A stretch of 64,000 nucleotides of DNA from a bacterium. Lineage in GTDB: Bacteria > Armatimonadota > Zipacnadia > Zipacnadales > UBA11051. This document shows, piece after piece, positions 7,995 through 16,505 of the stretch; the stretch's first letter is position 1; each line of letters begins with the position of its first letter. A program made the translations under genes and the position numbers. The stretch spans positions 27,488 to 91,487 of the forward strand of contig JAJFUB010000146.1 in assembly GCA_021372615.1 (NCBI GenBank), written 5' to 3'. Below the pieces are notes generated by a model that worked only from the letters and a program-made list of their open reading frames with translations, ran no database searches and was not told where the DNA came from.

Positions 7995-9356
7995 CTACTT
8001 GCCAGTCAGCCACCGCACGGCATTCACCAGCAGCCCCTGGAACCACTCGCTCGAGTTGGGCTGCTCCTTGGGCCCCGGGGGCAGGAGGGTCGAGGCGTCC
8101 AGCACGACGATCCGCCCCTCCCGGAACTCGTGGGCGCTCGCCACGACTTCCTCGCCCACCGTGGCCAGCGGCCAGGCGGCGAAGGCCCAGACTGCGCCAC
8201 CGGCGCCGACGCGCCCCGGCTGCCCCATCCCCTCGGTGATCGGGTGGTGCTTGAGCACCCCCTGGCCGGCGGGACGCCCCAGGGTGAAGCTGATACCGAA
8301 CTCGCCGAGGGCCCGGTTGAGTGCCGACACACGCTTCGCCGGGCTCTTGGCTCCGTCGTCGAAGCCCAGGGCCAGCAGGGAGCCGCCGAAGCTCACATAG
8401 TCGGCCAGCGCGGCCGTCTCCGCCTCGTCGAAGTCCCGGTGCGAGCCGAGGACGACGAGGGCCGGACGGCCCTGCAGCACCTCGGCCAGCGTGTGCGTGT
8501 CCTTCTCATACCGCAGCGGCTCCACGGGCAGGCCCACGGCCCCGAGCTGGCGCCCGAGGACACCGACGACGCCCTGCCACGGCTCAGTCTCCGGTAGGTC
8601 CACGACCGCCTTCTGGGTCAGATCGGCGGCGGCGGCGGGCTCGGTGGCGGCTTGACCGGCGCCGATGCCCCCATTGGGCGGCGCCAGGCCCTGACCAGCG
8701 GCCCAGGCGATGGCCTGTGCCAAGAGCCGCGCCTGTGGCGATCCGGGAGCGCGCGACGCATCGTCCATGGCCACGAGCGGCTGCGCCAGCACCACCACGC
8801 GCCCCTTGCCCACCGTTCCGGCCACGGCCACCGGACTGCCGTCGAGCAGGGCGATCGGCTCGAGGGCGTCGGCAACAAAGGCGCCACGCGTGGTCCGCGC
8901 GGGCAGGTCAGTGATGTCGCTCGTGACCGCGTGGGGCAGCAGCTTGAGCTCCTGTCCCGGCCCCTGGATCGGGCCAATCCGCACCTCGAACCGGCGCAAG
9001 AACTCGTTGTTGGCGTCGCGCTCGTCACGCGACATGGTCGCGACGAACACCAGGCCACCGCCGCTGCGCACAAACTCCCCGAAGTCGAGCTTGGTCTCCT
9101 TCAGGAGCTTGGCTCCGGTGCCGACGACGAGTGCCGCCGGCGGGCGGTCGTGCTGTGCCGGCTCGTGCACCTTGAGCCACCAGATGTCGTACTGCGGCTG
9201 CAGCGCCGTGTAGGCGGCCTTCACCGCCGGAGACACCGGGCCGTCCGTTGGCAACTCCATCAGGAGCAGCGGCCGGTCGGCGCCCCAGGCCCCCGTGAGC
9301 GCGCCCAGGCACAGGGCCGTCAGCACTAACACCGTCAGCGATGGTCCGGGTCTCAT
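7995..9356 (-). CDS. Secreted protein with tandem GATase-like folds, function unknown
   Basis: A 453-residue protein. The frame is open to 9452, but the ATG at 9356 is preferred: GAGGGAGG lies about ten bases upstream and the resulting N-terminus is a clean signal peptide (hydrophobic core LTVLVLTALCLGALTG ending at AWGA). The mature part appears to hold two alpha/beta units of the type-1 glutamine-amidotransferase-like fold. Each has a segment like FVRSGGGLVFVATM or LADYVSFGGSLLALGF, typical of non-catalytic flavodoxin-like domains in secreted glycan-related proteins. I see no Cys-His-Glu triad. It lies 13 bases after the Gfo/Idh/MocA gene and is probably cotranscribed with it. Confidence 0.65.
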   Translation of the reverse strand: MRPGPSLTVLVLTALCLGALTGAWGADRPLLLMELPTDGPVSPAVKAAYTALQPQYDIWWLKVHEPAQHDRPPAALVVGTGAKLLKETKLDFGEFVRSGGGLVFVATMSRDERDANNEFLRRFEVRIGPIQGPGQELKLLPHAVTSDITDLPARTTRGAFVADALEPIALLDGSPVAVAGTVGKGRVVVLAQPLVAMDDASRAPGSPQARLLAQAIAWAAGQGLAPPNGGIGAGQAATEPAAAADLTQKAVVDLPETEPWQGVVGVLGRQLGAVGLPVEPLRYEKDTHTLAEVLQGRPALVVLGSHRDFDEAETAALADYVSFGGSLLALGFDDGAKSPAKRVSALNRALGEFGISFTLGRPAGQGVLKHHPITEGMGQPGRVGAGGAVWAFAAWPLATVGEEVVASAHEFREGRIVVLDASTLLPPGPKEQPNSSEWFQGLLVNAVRWLTGK

Positions 9357-9369
9357 AAGGCAGCCTCCC

Positions 9370-10380
9370 TCAGGCCGGTCGGAGGACGACCGGTTGCTGG
9401 GTGCGAAGTGACTCATGGATGGCTTCACACACCTCGACGGCCGCCCGGGCATCGGCCGGCGAGATCATCGGCTCGCGTCCCTGCCGGACGCAGTCGGCAA
9501 AATGCTCAAGTTGCGTGCGCAGCGCCCCGTACTGCAGGTCGTTCAGGATCGGCCCATAGGTCACGTCCGGGCGGCTGACGCGCTCCGCGCCGGACACCTC
9601 CAGCCCCTCTCCCCCGACGCGCACCGCCACCCGCCCCCGGCTCCCCACGACCTCCAGCCGGGCGTCGAGGGTGCTCGCCACGCCCTCGGGAACGACCCAA
9701 CACGTCTCCAGGCATCCCACGGCCCCGTTGGCGTACTTCAGCACGGTGAAGATCGAGTCCTCGCACCCCAGGTCGGTGAGGACCTTGCTCGCGCTCTCGG
9801 CGTAGACGCGCACGACCTCGCTGCCGCAGAACCAGCGCATGAGGTCGAGATCGTGCGCCCCCAGGAAGAACGCCACCGAAGTGCGCGAGCCGATGCGCCG
9901 TCCTGAGGATACCACATTGTTGCGCCGCCCGAACACCTGCACGACATCCCCCACCTCGCCCGCGTCAATCGCCTGCTTGGCCACCTGGTAGCGCGGGTCG
10001 AAGCGCACTACATGTCCGACCATCAGGAGGACGCCGTTGTTCCGACAGGCCTCGATGATCGTGTCGGCCTCGGCCACCGAGGTGGCCAGCGGCTTCTCCA
10101 CCAGAATGTGCTTCCCCGCCGCCGCAGCCGCCACACACGGCGCGACATGAAGCTGGTCGTCGGTGCAGATACTGACGAGATCGAGCCCCGGCAGGGCCAG
10201 CAGTTCCTCCAGCGACCCACACGCCTGGCAGTCCAGTGTGCCCGCCCACTCCTGCGTCCGCTCCGGCACGATATCATAGACGCCCAGCAGGTGGGTCTGC
10301 GGCAGCTCCTTCCAGATGCGGGCATGACGCTGTCCCATCATGCCCAGACCGATGACGGCAGCTTTGAGTCCATTGGGCAT
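9370..10380 (-). CDS. Gfo/Idh/MocA family oxidoreductase
   Basis: A 336-residue protein of normal family length. It begins with a Rossmann nucleotide-binding motif (AAVIGLGMMGQRHA, GxGxxG form), followed by the catalytic-site signature VEKPLATSV near residue 95 and a C-terminal alpha/beta dimerisation and substrate domain. It should be a cytoplasmic NAD(P)-dependent sugar or cyclitol dehydrogenase. GGAGGAG lies nine bases before the ATG at 10380, which decides the start over an in-frame TTG at 10389. It heads a probable operon with the secreted protein just downstream. Confidence 0.9.
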   Translation of the reverse strand: MPNGLKAAVIGLGMMGQRHARIWKELPQTHLLGVYDIVPERTQEWAGTLDCQACGSLEELLALPGLDLVSICTDDQLHVAPCVAAAAAGKHILVEKPLATSVAEADTIIEACRNNGVLLMVGHVVRFDPRYQVAKQAIDAGEVGDVVQVFGRRNNVVSSGRRIGSRTSVAFFLGAHDLDLMRWFCGSEVVRVYAESASKVLTDLGCEDSIFTVLKYANGAVGCLETCWVVPEGVASTLDARLEVVGSRGRVAVRVGGEGLEVSGAERVSRPDVTYGPILNDLQYGALRTQLEHFADCVRQGREPMISPADARAAVEVCEAIHESLRTQQPVVLRPA

Positions 10381-10501
10381 TCTGCTCAACTCCTCCGGAT
10401 CTGGCTGGTTGGGGCACGCTGCAGCCGGGTTGGTTTGCCCGGCGTCCCGGTTGGCCGACAGCCGTACTCAGCGACGCGGCGGGCGCGTATGCGGACAACA
10501 A

Positions 10502-11707
10502 CTAGTAGGTGGCGCTGTTACTGCCCTCGTACGAGGCGCCGGCTGCCGCCAGGTACGCGCGCGCGTAGTTGGCGCGTTCGGCAACCCGTTCCCCTTCCTT
10601 CTCTAGCGAAAGATACACCTTGAAGTAATAGACCGCGCTGTCCTGCTGCCCTACGGTCGCGTATGCATATGCCAGCACCCACGTGCTGTCGGCCGAACTG
10701 GGCTTCAACGTGACCGCGTACCTCAGTTCACGGATGGCCTCCTCGGTGCGGCCCGTCTTCAAGTAGGCCAGCCCCAGATAGTACCTCACGCTGGCGTCGT
10801 TCGGCGTCTCTACGGTGAGCAGTCGCCAGTAGAGGACGGCCCACGAGCGCGCCAGGTATGGGTACCCGACGTGCTGGACGGTGAGGCCCCCGCCCACTAC
10901 CACAAGCGTGGCGATCAGCGCGGCGATCGCCCACCTGCGCCTGGGACCACAGGGAACGTGAACGCGACCGACAGCAGCGCGGCACGTGGCGAGCAGACGC
11001 CGCCAGTGGCCGACGGACCGTGTCACCGCCGCTGCCTGTGGCTGGGGTTCGGCCACCGGCTCGCGTTGCGGTTCTGGTTCCACTGCCAGTTCCGCCGCGC
11101 GCGCCGGTTCCGGCGCCGGTTCTGGCTCTGCTGTTGGCTCTGGCTCTGGCTCGGCCGCCGGCTCAGGGAGGCCCTCGTCGGCCTGCACCCCTGGCGTAGA
11201 GCGCTGTGGAGCGCGCCCTGCAGCGGATGCAAGCGCGTCCCGGACGGCACTCAGTATCAGATGGTACCGCACGTCCGTCCAGCTGCTGTCGTCCTGTGTG
11301 CACCGTATGAGCGGCATGAGTTCGCCGTTCACGACTGGGACAAACTGAAGGTCCCTGAAGAAGGAGGCCCTGGGCCCGTCGCAAGGCTCCATGAGCACGG
11401 GGACGATCTCAATATCGTCCCCCCTACGCCCAATCAGGTCCAGCTCCACGCCCTGTACGAACTCCGAGGCCAAGAACAACTGCGTCACCAGCAGGAGCGC
11501 GACGTCCGCCTGGGCGATCTTCGCTTCGATGAACTCGCGCCACTTCTTGCCGGGGGGAAGGCCTGTTGTGTCCCACCAGACCTCCACCTCCGCGCCGAGC
11601 GCCGCATCCAGCCACGGGATCAGGCTCCTGCGCTCGCCTGGCGCACTGAACCACATCGCGTTGTTAGGGTCCTGCCGACTGTAACTGACGAATACCAGAG
11701 CCGACAT
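10502..11707 (-). CDS. TIR domain protein with transmembrane segment and TPR repeats
   Basis: A 401-residue protein. Residues 1-130 are a TIR domain: VFVSYSRQD at the first strand, WWDTTGLPPGKKW as the BB-loop region, and SEFVQGVE, which places a glutamate at residue 88 where TIR NADases have their catalytic Glu. Then come a Pro/Glu/Ala-rich linker of alternating P-E-P and A-E-P units, one transmembrane helix (AIAALIATLVVVGGG) and two or three TPR-like helical pairs at the C-terminus. TIR domains in bacteria act in anti-phage NAD+ depletion or as protein-interaction modules. The anchor suggests a membrane sensor. No partner (SIR2, Thoeris, CBASS or pAgo) is visible nearby, so defence is only a hypothesis. 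Confidence 0.8.
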   Translation of the reverse strand: MSALVFVSYSRQDPNNAMWFSAPGERRSLIPWLDAALGAEVEVWWDTTGLPPGKKWREFIEAKIAQADVALLLVTQLFLASEFVQGVELDLIGRRGDDIEIVPVLMEPCDGPRASFFRDLQFVPVVNGELMPLIRCTQDDSSWTDVRYHLILSAVRDALASAAGRAPQRSTPGVQADEGLPEPAAEPEPEPTAEPEPAPEPARAAELAVEPEPQREPVAEPQPQAAAVTRSVGHWRRLLATCRAAVGRVHVPCGPRRRWAIAALIATLVVVGGGLTVQHVGYPYLARSWAVLYWRLLTVETPNDASVRYYLGLAYLKTGRTEEAIRELRYAVTLKPSSADSTWVLAYAYATVGQQDSAVYYFKVYLSLEKEGERVAERANYARAYLAAAGASYEGSNSATY

Positions 11708-11772
11708 ACTCTCACCCCCGCCCTTATCAGGCGCACCGCAGGACCGCCAGCCTCCAGGCCCTCGCGCCCCAA

Positions 11773-12879
11773 CTACCCTTTCGCCCGCTTCGTCTTGCCG
11801 CCCCGCTTCGTCCGCACCGGGTTCTTCCCCAGCACGAACCCCGCCAGCAGCTTCCCGACGTTCTCAATGGCCGCGACCAGCGCCACTTCGCAGCCGTGGG
11901 TATTCTCGGTGGCGAAGCCCACGCAGCCGGCGCGGCCGATGGTTCCGTACTTCACCGTCATGCTCGTATCGCTGCCGAAGGACCGCACCACGATCTCCTG
12001 GTGGCCCAGGCGGAGACGGTCGCACGTCTGGGTCAGCTCGCGGCACAGCCCGGGGTGATAGACGAACATGGCGTCCTTCATCAGGATCACAGGCCGCTCA
12101 TCCAGGACCGTCGGGTACTCCTCGGCCACGGGGGCGATCTCGGCGGCGATGACGGTGTTGACGGTGCGGTCGGCGATCAGGCTGCGGACCACGTAGGCCC
12201 CGCCGGAGATGCCGATCTCCTCGCTGGCGGTGGCGGCGAAGTACACGTCCAGCGGCGGGCGCCGACCGCTCGCTTTGATCTCCTTCATGGCCACGAACAG
12301 GGACACCAGGGCGGCCTTGTCGTCCAGGGCGCGCCCGGCGACGTACTTGTCGCGCAGGTACAGCGGCTGCTTGCGCAGGCGCGAGATGCACCCCAGGCTC
12401 CCCACCCCGACGCCTCGCTCAGCCAGCTCCTGCTTGCTGAGCTTGCAGTCCAGATAGCATGTCTCCCAGTCCAGAGGCTTCTCGTGCTTCGCCTTGTGGA
12501 TCCGCGGGGAGAGATGGCTGCTGTGGGTGCTGCCCACCGATAGAATGCCGGTGAGCCACTCGTCGCCCAGGACATCATACGGGCCCTCGCCACAGCGCCA
12601 GGGCACGGTGCCCCCCAGCGGCTCAAACCAGATCTTCCCGTCGTCGTCTATCTTGCGCACCATCGTCGAGACTTCGTCCTTGTGCGCCATGAGCAGCGTG
12701 GCGTCGGCGGACGACTCGCCGGCGATCTTGCCGATGATGTTGCTGTGTGCGTCCTGCCAGACTTCGTCGCAGTACTCGCCGAAGCGCCGCAAGGCGATGG
12801 CCTCGACCTCCTCCTCCCGCCCACAGGGGGAGTGCGTCACCAGGATCTCGTCGAGAAGTGCTCGGGTCAAGTCGTTCAT
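11773..12879 (-). CDS. M42 family metallopeptidase
   Basis: A 368-residue cytoplasmic aminopeptidase of the M42 (glutamyl aminopeptidase/endoglucanase-like) family. Signatures expected for the dinuclear metal site are in order: LMAHKDEVS (first His ligand), LDDKAALVS (bridging Asp), ATASEEIG (general-base Glu and ligand Glu) and ENTHGCE near the end (last His). The tail after about residue 350 is Lys/Arg-rich. Relatives form dodecameric tetrahedral shells and trim peptides. The start at 12879 is five bases beyond the stop of the upstream peptidase gene, so the two are probably translated from one message. Confidence 0.88.
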   Translation of the reverse strand: MNDLTRALLDEILVTHSPCGREEEVEAIALRRFGEYCDEVWQDAHSNIIGKIAGESSADATLLMAHKDEVSTMVRKIDDDGKIWFEPLGGTVPWRCGEGPYDVLGDEWLTGILSVGSTHSSHLSPRIHKAKHEKPLDWETCYLDCKLSKQELAERGVGVGSLGCISRLRKQPLYLRDKYVAGRALDDKAALVSLFVAMKEIKASGRRPPLDVYFAATASEEIGISGGAYVVRSLIADRTVNTVIAAEIAPVAEEYPTVLDERPVILMKDAMFVYHPGLCRELTQTCDRLRLGHQEIVVRSFGSDTSMTVKYGTIGRAGCVGFATENTHGCEVALVAAIENVGKLLAGFVLGKNPVRTKRGGKTKRAKG

Positions 12880-12884
12880 CTGTG

Positions 12885-13778
12885 CTATTCGCTTTCCGCT
12901 GCGAGGTGATTCAGGGCCTCACGGACGCCCTTGAGAACCTGGTCTTCGGGCATGACGGCAACCGGCTGCAGGCCCTGCTCCGCCGCCCACGCCCCCACGA
13001 TCTCCTGCCCCAGGAAGTACCCCATCTCCCGATAGCCCTCGATGCTCAGCTCCGGATAGCTGCCGAAGAAGCCCGCAAGAGATTCGCCGGCGTCCACCCG
13101 CCGCAGGAACTCGTGCGCCAGCATGGCGCGGTGTTCGCGGCCCCACTGCAGCCAGTTGGGCTGGTACGATGCCAGGTGGTAGACCTCACCGCCCTGGATC
13201 AGCCCCTCGCACACCTGCGCGAAGCCCTCATCGTAGACATCCCAGAAGGGCCCGCGCACATGGTACTCGATGCTCTCCTGGCGCCACCGGTAGTGTGCCA
13301 GGTGTCCCAGTTCGTGCGCGATCAGCCCCGCCAGCGTCTCCGGGCGCTCCCACCATCCCAGCTCCACAATCGTGTCGAGGCCGAGGTCGCACGCGGGCTT
13401 TCCCTGATATGTGGTCGCCCAGCCGCCGTAGCCGACCGGGATGATGACGAGCACCGGGTGCAGGTCGGTGCCGAGGGCCTCGCGTGTCCGCTCGGCGGTC
13501 GGCGCGAAGACGTCCAGAATGCGGTCATGCGCCTCGGCCATTGGCGCCATCCGTTCCGGCAGTGACGGCCAATGGCGCTGCAGCAAGTCGTCAGCCCAGT
13601 CCTGCCCATCCTCAACCATCGCGGCGGCATAGCGGGCGTGGATCTCGGGCTCCGCCTGCTGGAGCTGCGCCAGCCAGGCCGCGACCTGCTCAGCCGGTTC
13701 GAGACCGCTCTGCGCACGCCGGAGCTGGAGGAACTCCGGCCACAGGTCCACGACCACGGGCTCGTCAGGCGAGATCAA
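12885..13778 (-). CDS. Putative HExxH zinc metallopeptidase
   Basis: A 297-residue soluble protein with LIAHELGHLAHYRW near residue 155, an HExxH zinc-peptidase helix. A glutamate-containing segment (FAQVCEGLIQGG) about 40 residues later could give the third ligand, as in gluzincin or DUF2268-like proteases. I do not recognise a named family with confidence. The start is uncertain: the frame opens with a TTG at 13778, overlapping the stop of the upstream dehydrogenase gene by 14 bases, and no good ribosome site is visible; in-frame GTG codons about 25 bases later are alternatives. It sits between a Gfo/Idh/MocA gene and the M42 peptidase in one operon. Confidence 0.65.
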   Translation of the reverse strand: MISPDEPVVVDLWPEFLQLRRAQSGLEPAEQVAAWLAQLQQAEPEIHARYAAAMVEDGQDWADDLLQRHWPSLPERMAPMAEAHDRILDVFAPTAERTREALGTDLHPVLVIIPVGYGGWATTYQGKPACDLGLDTIVELGWWERPETLAGLIAHELGHLAHYRWRQESIEYHVRGPFWDVYDEGFAQVCEGLIQGGEVYHLASYQPNWLQWGREHRAMLAHEFLRRVDAGESLAGFFGSYPELSIEGYREMGYFLGQEIVGAWAAEQGLQPVAVMPEDQVLKGVREALNHLAAESE

Positions 13779-14799
13779 CGGGCTGCCCCGTCTCGGCCGA
13801 CTCGACCATCGCCACTAGGGCCTTCGTGATCTGCAGGCCATCCTCCCCCGTGATCGGCGGCGTCTCGTCCTTCAGGCAGCAGTTCACGAAATGCTGGAAG
13901 GCCTGGTAGACGAACCCGACCGGGACGCCCATGACCTGCCCGTACAGGATCCCGCGGTCCGCGGCCTTGGCGTTGGTGGCGAACTGGAACATCGGCAGCG
14001 CCGGGTCTATGTTCACATAGCCGTCGCTGCAGATCAACTCGAACTTGCTGTCCACCATGTACGGCATGCTCTCGGGCATGATCCAGCAGCTCTCGAAGTT
14101 GCCCACGCAGCCATTCTCGAACTCGACGGTGGCCTGGTAGAAGTCCGGGGTGTCAATCCCCAGACTCTGCAGCTTCCCCGACCGGCAGACGGCGTTGACG
14201 CGCCTGGCCTCGGACTTGAAGTACCAGCGGGCAATGTCGTAGCGGTGGCAGATCAGCCAGAAGGGCAGGCGGGTATTCCGCGACCATGAGAGCATCTGCG
14301 TGGGCACGTAGAGCGTGTTGTTCAGGCGGGCGTAGCAGTACATCGGGTCGCCCAGTTCGCCCCGCTCCAGGGCGTCCTTCGTCTGGGCGAAGGCATGCAT
14401 CCAGCGGTTGGACCAGTTGACCATGAGCTGCTTGCCCGACGCCTTCTGGGCGGCCAGGATGGCCTCGGCGTCGGCAACGGTCGTCGCCATCGGCTTCTCC
14501 AGCAGCACATGCTTCCCGGCCGCCAGGGCCGCTTCGGCGACCTCGCGGTGTAGATGATCGGGCAGCACGAGCGAGACGGCCTCGATCTCATCGCGTGCGA
14601 ACAGGTCGCGGTAGTCGGTGAACACGTGCCTGGCGCCATACTTGAGGCCCATGGCGCGGGCGCGCTCCTCGTTCAGGTCGCAGACCGCGACGAGGGTGGC
14701 GTTGGGGGCAGTAGCGGCACACTGGACGTGGCACTCGCCCTGCACGCCCACGCCGACGACGCCGTAGTTCAGGTTCCCCGGGGCAAAGGCTTCGACCAT
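13765..14799 (-). CDS. Gfo/Idh/MocA family oxidoreductase
   Basis: A 344-residue protein. The N-terminal Rossmann motif is VVGVGVQGECHV, slightly unusual because the third glycine position is followed by E-C. The EKP motif is LLEKPMATTVADA near residue 97, and the rest matches the family's C-terminal domain, with WSNRWMHAF near residue 125. It is a cytoplasmic NAD(P)-dependent dehydrogenase of unknown sugar substrate. AGGTGA lies eight bases before the ATG at 14799. It is the first gene of an operon with the two peptidases. It is clearly a paralogue, not a copy, of the gene at 9370-10380. Confidence 0.9.
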   Translation of the reverse strand: MVEAFAPGNLNYGVVGVGVQGECHVQCAATAPNATLVAVCDLNEERARAMGLKYGARHVFTDYRDLFARDEIEAVSLVLPDHLHREVAEAALAAGKHVLLEKPMATTVADAEAILAAQKASGKQLMVNWSNRWMHAFAQTKDALERGELGDPMYCYARLNNTLYVPTQMLSWSRNTRLPFWLICHRYDIARWYFKSEARRVNAVCRSGKLQSLGIDTPDFYQATVEFENGCVGNFESCWIMPESMPYMVDSKFELICSDGYVNIDPALPMFQFATNAKAADRGILYGQVMGVPVGFVYQAFQHFVNCCLKDETPPITGEDGLQITKALVAMVESAETGQPVDLA

Positions 14800-14849
14800 G
14801 GCAGATCACCTGCTGAATGTGATGGAGGCAGGTTCGCGCCGGGGCTGCG

Positions 14850-14895
14850 GATTCCCTGCCTGGGAATCAGACGGGCAGGCATCGCTGCCTGCCCG
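14850..14895. terminator. Two adjacent hairpins after the pseudopilin gene
   Basis: GATTCCC/GGGAATC (14850-14868) and CGGGCAGGCA/TGCCTGCCCG with a four-base loop (14872-14895) lie just downstream of the pseudopilin stop on the minus strand. They probably end pseudopilin transcription. Neither is followed by a T-run, and they could also be dispersed palindromes. Confidence 0.4.
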
Positions 14896-14921
14896 GGACG
14901 TCTGCGCGACGGCACTTTGGC

Positions 14922-15539
14922 CTAGGGGGACCACCGAATGGCGCCGCTGGCCACCGACCCGACCATGCTCTGGTACGAGTACCACTTGGCATGGCCGTCC
15001 ATCATCCCGAAGTTCGCCCCCTCGTTGTGGCGGGTGGGCACGCAGCCGAGGTTGGTGATGCCCTGGCCCGTGGGGCAGCGGCCCGGTGTACCCCACCGGA
15101 AGTACGGTCCGGTGTACTGTGTGTCACCCATCAGCACCGTGGACGCGGGCATGGTGAAGGCCCCGAGGGCCGCCCCCGGGGTGATGCCCCCGTCGATGTT
15201 CCAGCCATAGCGGAGACCTGACCCGCTGGGGCAATAGCGGCACTGCGTGTTCTTGACGTACGGCTCAATCTTGTCCCACTGGCAGCGGTCGTCGGGGTTG
15301 CCCGTCCCGTCGCCCCCGACACCCGGCGCGTTGCAGCGGGTGCCGTGCTTGGGGAGGCGTTCGTCGTAGTCTTGCGCATACTGCAGCGCCCCAAGTATGA
15401 GCTGCTTCACGTTGCTCAAGCAGCTCGTCTGTCGGGCCTTCTCACGGGCCTTGGCGAAGACGGGGAACAGGATCGCCGCCAGGATGGCAATGATGGCGAT
15501 CACCACCAACAGCTCGATGAGCGTGAAGCCGCGGCGCAT
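14922..15539 (-). CDS. Type II/IV pseudopilin with H-X9-DG domain
   Basis: A 205-residue prepilin-like protein. The N-terminus [20 protein letters not shown] is a class III signal: cleavage after Gly4, Glu at mature position 5, then a hydrophobic helix. The motif [19 protein letters not shown] follows. The C-terminal part has [12 protein letters not shown], an exact H-X9-DG motif of the DUF1559 prepilin-processing-associated family. The mature protein should be an extracellular pseudopilus subunit or an anchored periplasmic protein. No secretion or pilus assembly genes and no prepilin peptidase are nearby. It is a tandem paralogue of the next gene. The ATG at 15539 gives the only sensible prepilin leader. 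Confidence 0.9.
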   Translation of the reverse strand: MRRGFTLIELLVVIAIIAILAAILFPVFAKAREKARQTSCLSNVKQLILGALQYAQDYDERLPKHGTRCNAPGVGGDGTGNPDDRCQWDKIEPYVKNTQCRYCPSGSGLRYGWNIDGGITPGAALGAFTMPASTVLMGDTQYTGPYFRWGTPGRCPTGQGITNLGCVPTRHNEGANFGMMDGHAKWYSYQSMVGSVASGAIRWSP

Positions 15540-15658
15540 GCGCGATCAGTCCTCTCACAGGGAGGTGCACGCGCGACCTGGCCCGCCGGGTGTACCCGGC
15601 GGCCTACCGAGGACGACACGTCATGCCGCCTACAGGCGTCGCAGTGCTCTCCGGCTGC

Positions 15659-16264
15659 CTACGGATGCCAGGTGAGGCTGCCGTTGGCTTCGGCCCCGCG
15701 CATGTTGACGTAGGAGTACCACTTGGCGTGGCCGTCAGCCAGGATGTAGTTGGCGCCGTCATTGTGGCGCAGCGGGATGCAGCCCCAGTTGGTGACCCCT
15801 TCGGTGACCGGGCACGAACCCGGGTCCCGCCCGCTAATGAACGGCGCGTTGCGCCCACCATCGCCCATGATGACCGTCTGAGCCGGCGACACGATGGTGC
15901 CGATGGCGAGGCCGATGCTGTTGTCCCGCATGCCGATGTTCCAGCCGATGCCCCAGGTGTTACTCGAACTTGGACAGGTGGCCATCTGGGTGTTCTTGAC
16001 GTACGGCTGCATCTTGTTGAGTTGGCATACGTCGAGCTGGTTCGCGCCTGCGCCACCGCACTTGGTGCCATGTTTGGGGAGCCGCTCGTCGAAGTCCTGA
16101 GCGTACTGCATGGCCGCCAGGCCCCACTGCTTCAGGTTCGACAGACAACTGGTCTGCCGGGCTTTCTCACGGGCCTTGGCGAAGACGGGGAATAGGATCG
16201 CCGCCAGAATAGCGATGATGGCGATCACAACCAGCAACTCGATGAGGGTGAAACCACGGCGCAT
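15659..16264 (-). CDS. Type II/IV pseudopilin with H-X9-DG domain, paralogue
   Basis: A 201-residue paralogue of the gene at 14922-15539. The first 42 residues are almost identical (same class III leader and [19 protein letters not shown]), then the two diverge but keep DERLPKHGT, the paired-Cys/PYVKNTQ region, and the [12 protein letters not shown] (H-X9-DG) end. I chose the ATG at 16264 because GGGAGGT is seven bases upstream; the GTG at 16273 would sit on the ribosome site. A 119-base gap separates the pair, so they may be cotranscribed but independently initiated. Function beyond pseudopilin is unknown. Confidence 0.9.
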   Translation of the reverse strand: MRRGFTLIELLVVIAIIAILAAILFPVFAKAREKARQTSCLSNLKQWGLAAMQYAQDFDERLPKHGTKCGGAGANQLDVCQLNKMQPYVKNTQMATCPSSSNTWGIGWNIGMRDNSIGLAIGTIVSPAQTVIMGDGGRNAPFISGRDPGSCPVTEGVTNWGCIPLRHNDGANYILADGHAKWYSYVNMRGAEANGSLTWHP

Positions 16265-16505
16265 GTGAGCCACCTCCCGACCGGGATGTGAACGAGCATA
16301 CGAACCGCTCCATTCCTTTTTTCGCCGTCCTCTTGCGGTTTCCTTCCGCTGTGGCCCGCGCCCGCGGAACTTCGCTCCCTATGGCGCCTGGAGGCAGGCG
16401 TCGTCACGACGCTTGCGGGAGGTCATGGCGGGGCTGCGGGGGAAGCTCTGGCGGAGTCCCTCCGCGACGCAAGGCGCCCATCCCCCTCCCACCGGAGGCT
16501 CCGGC

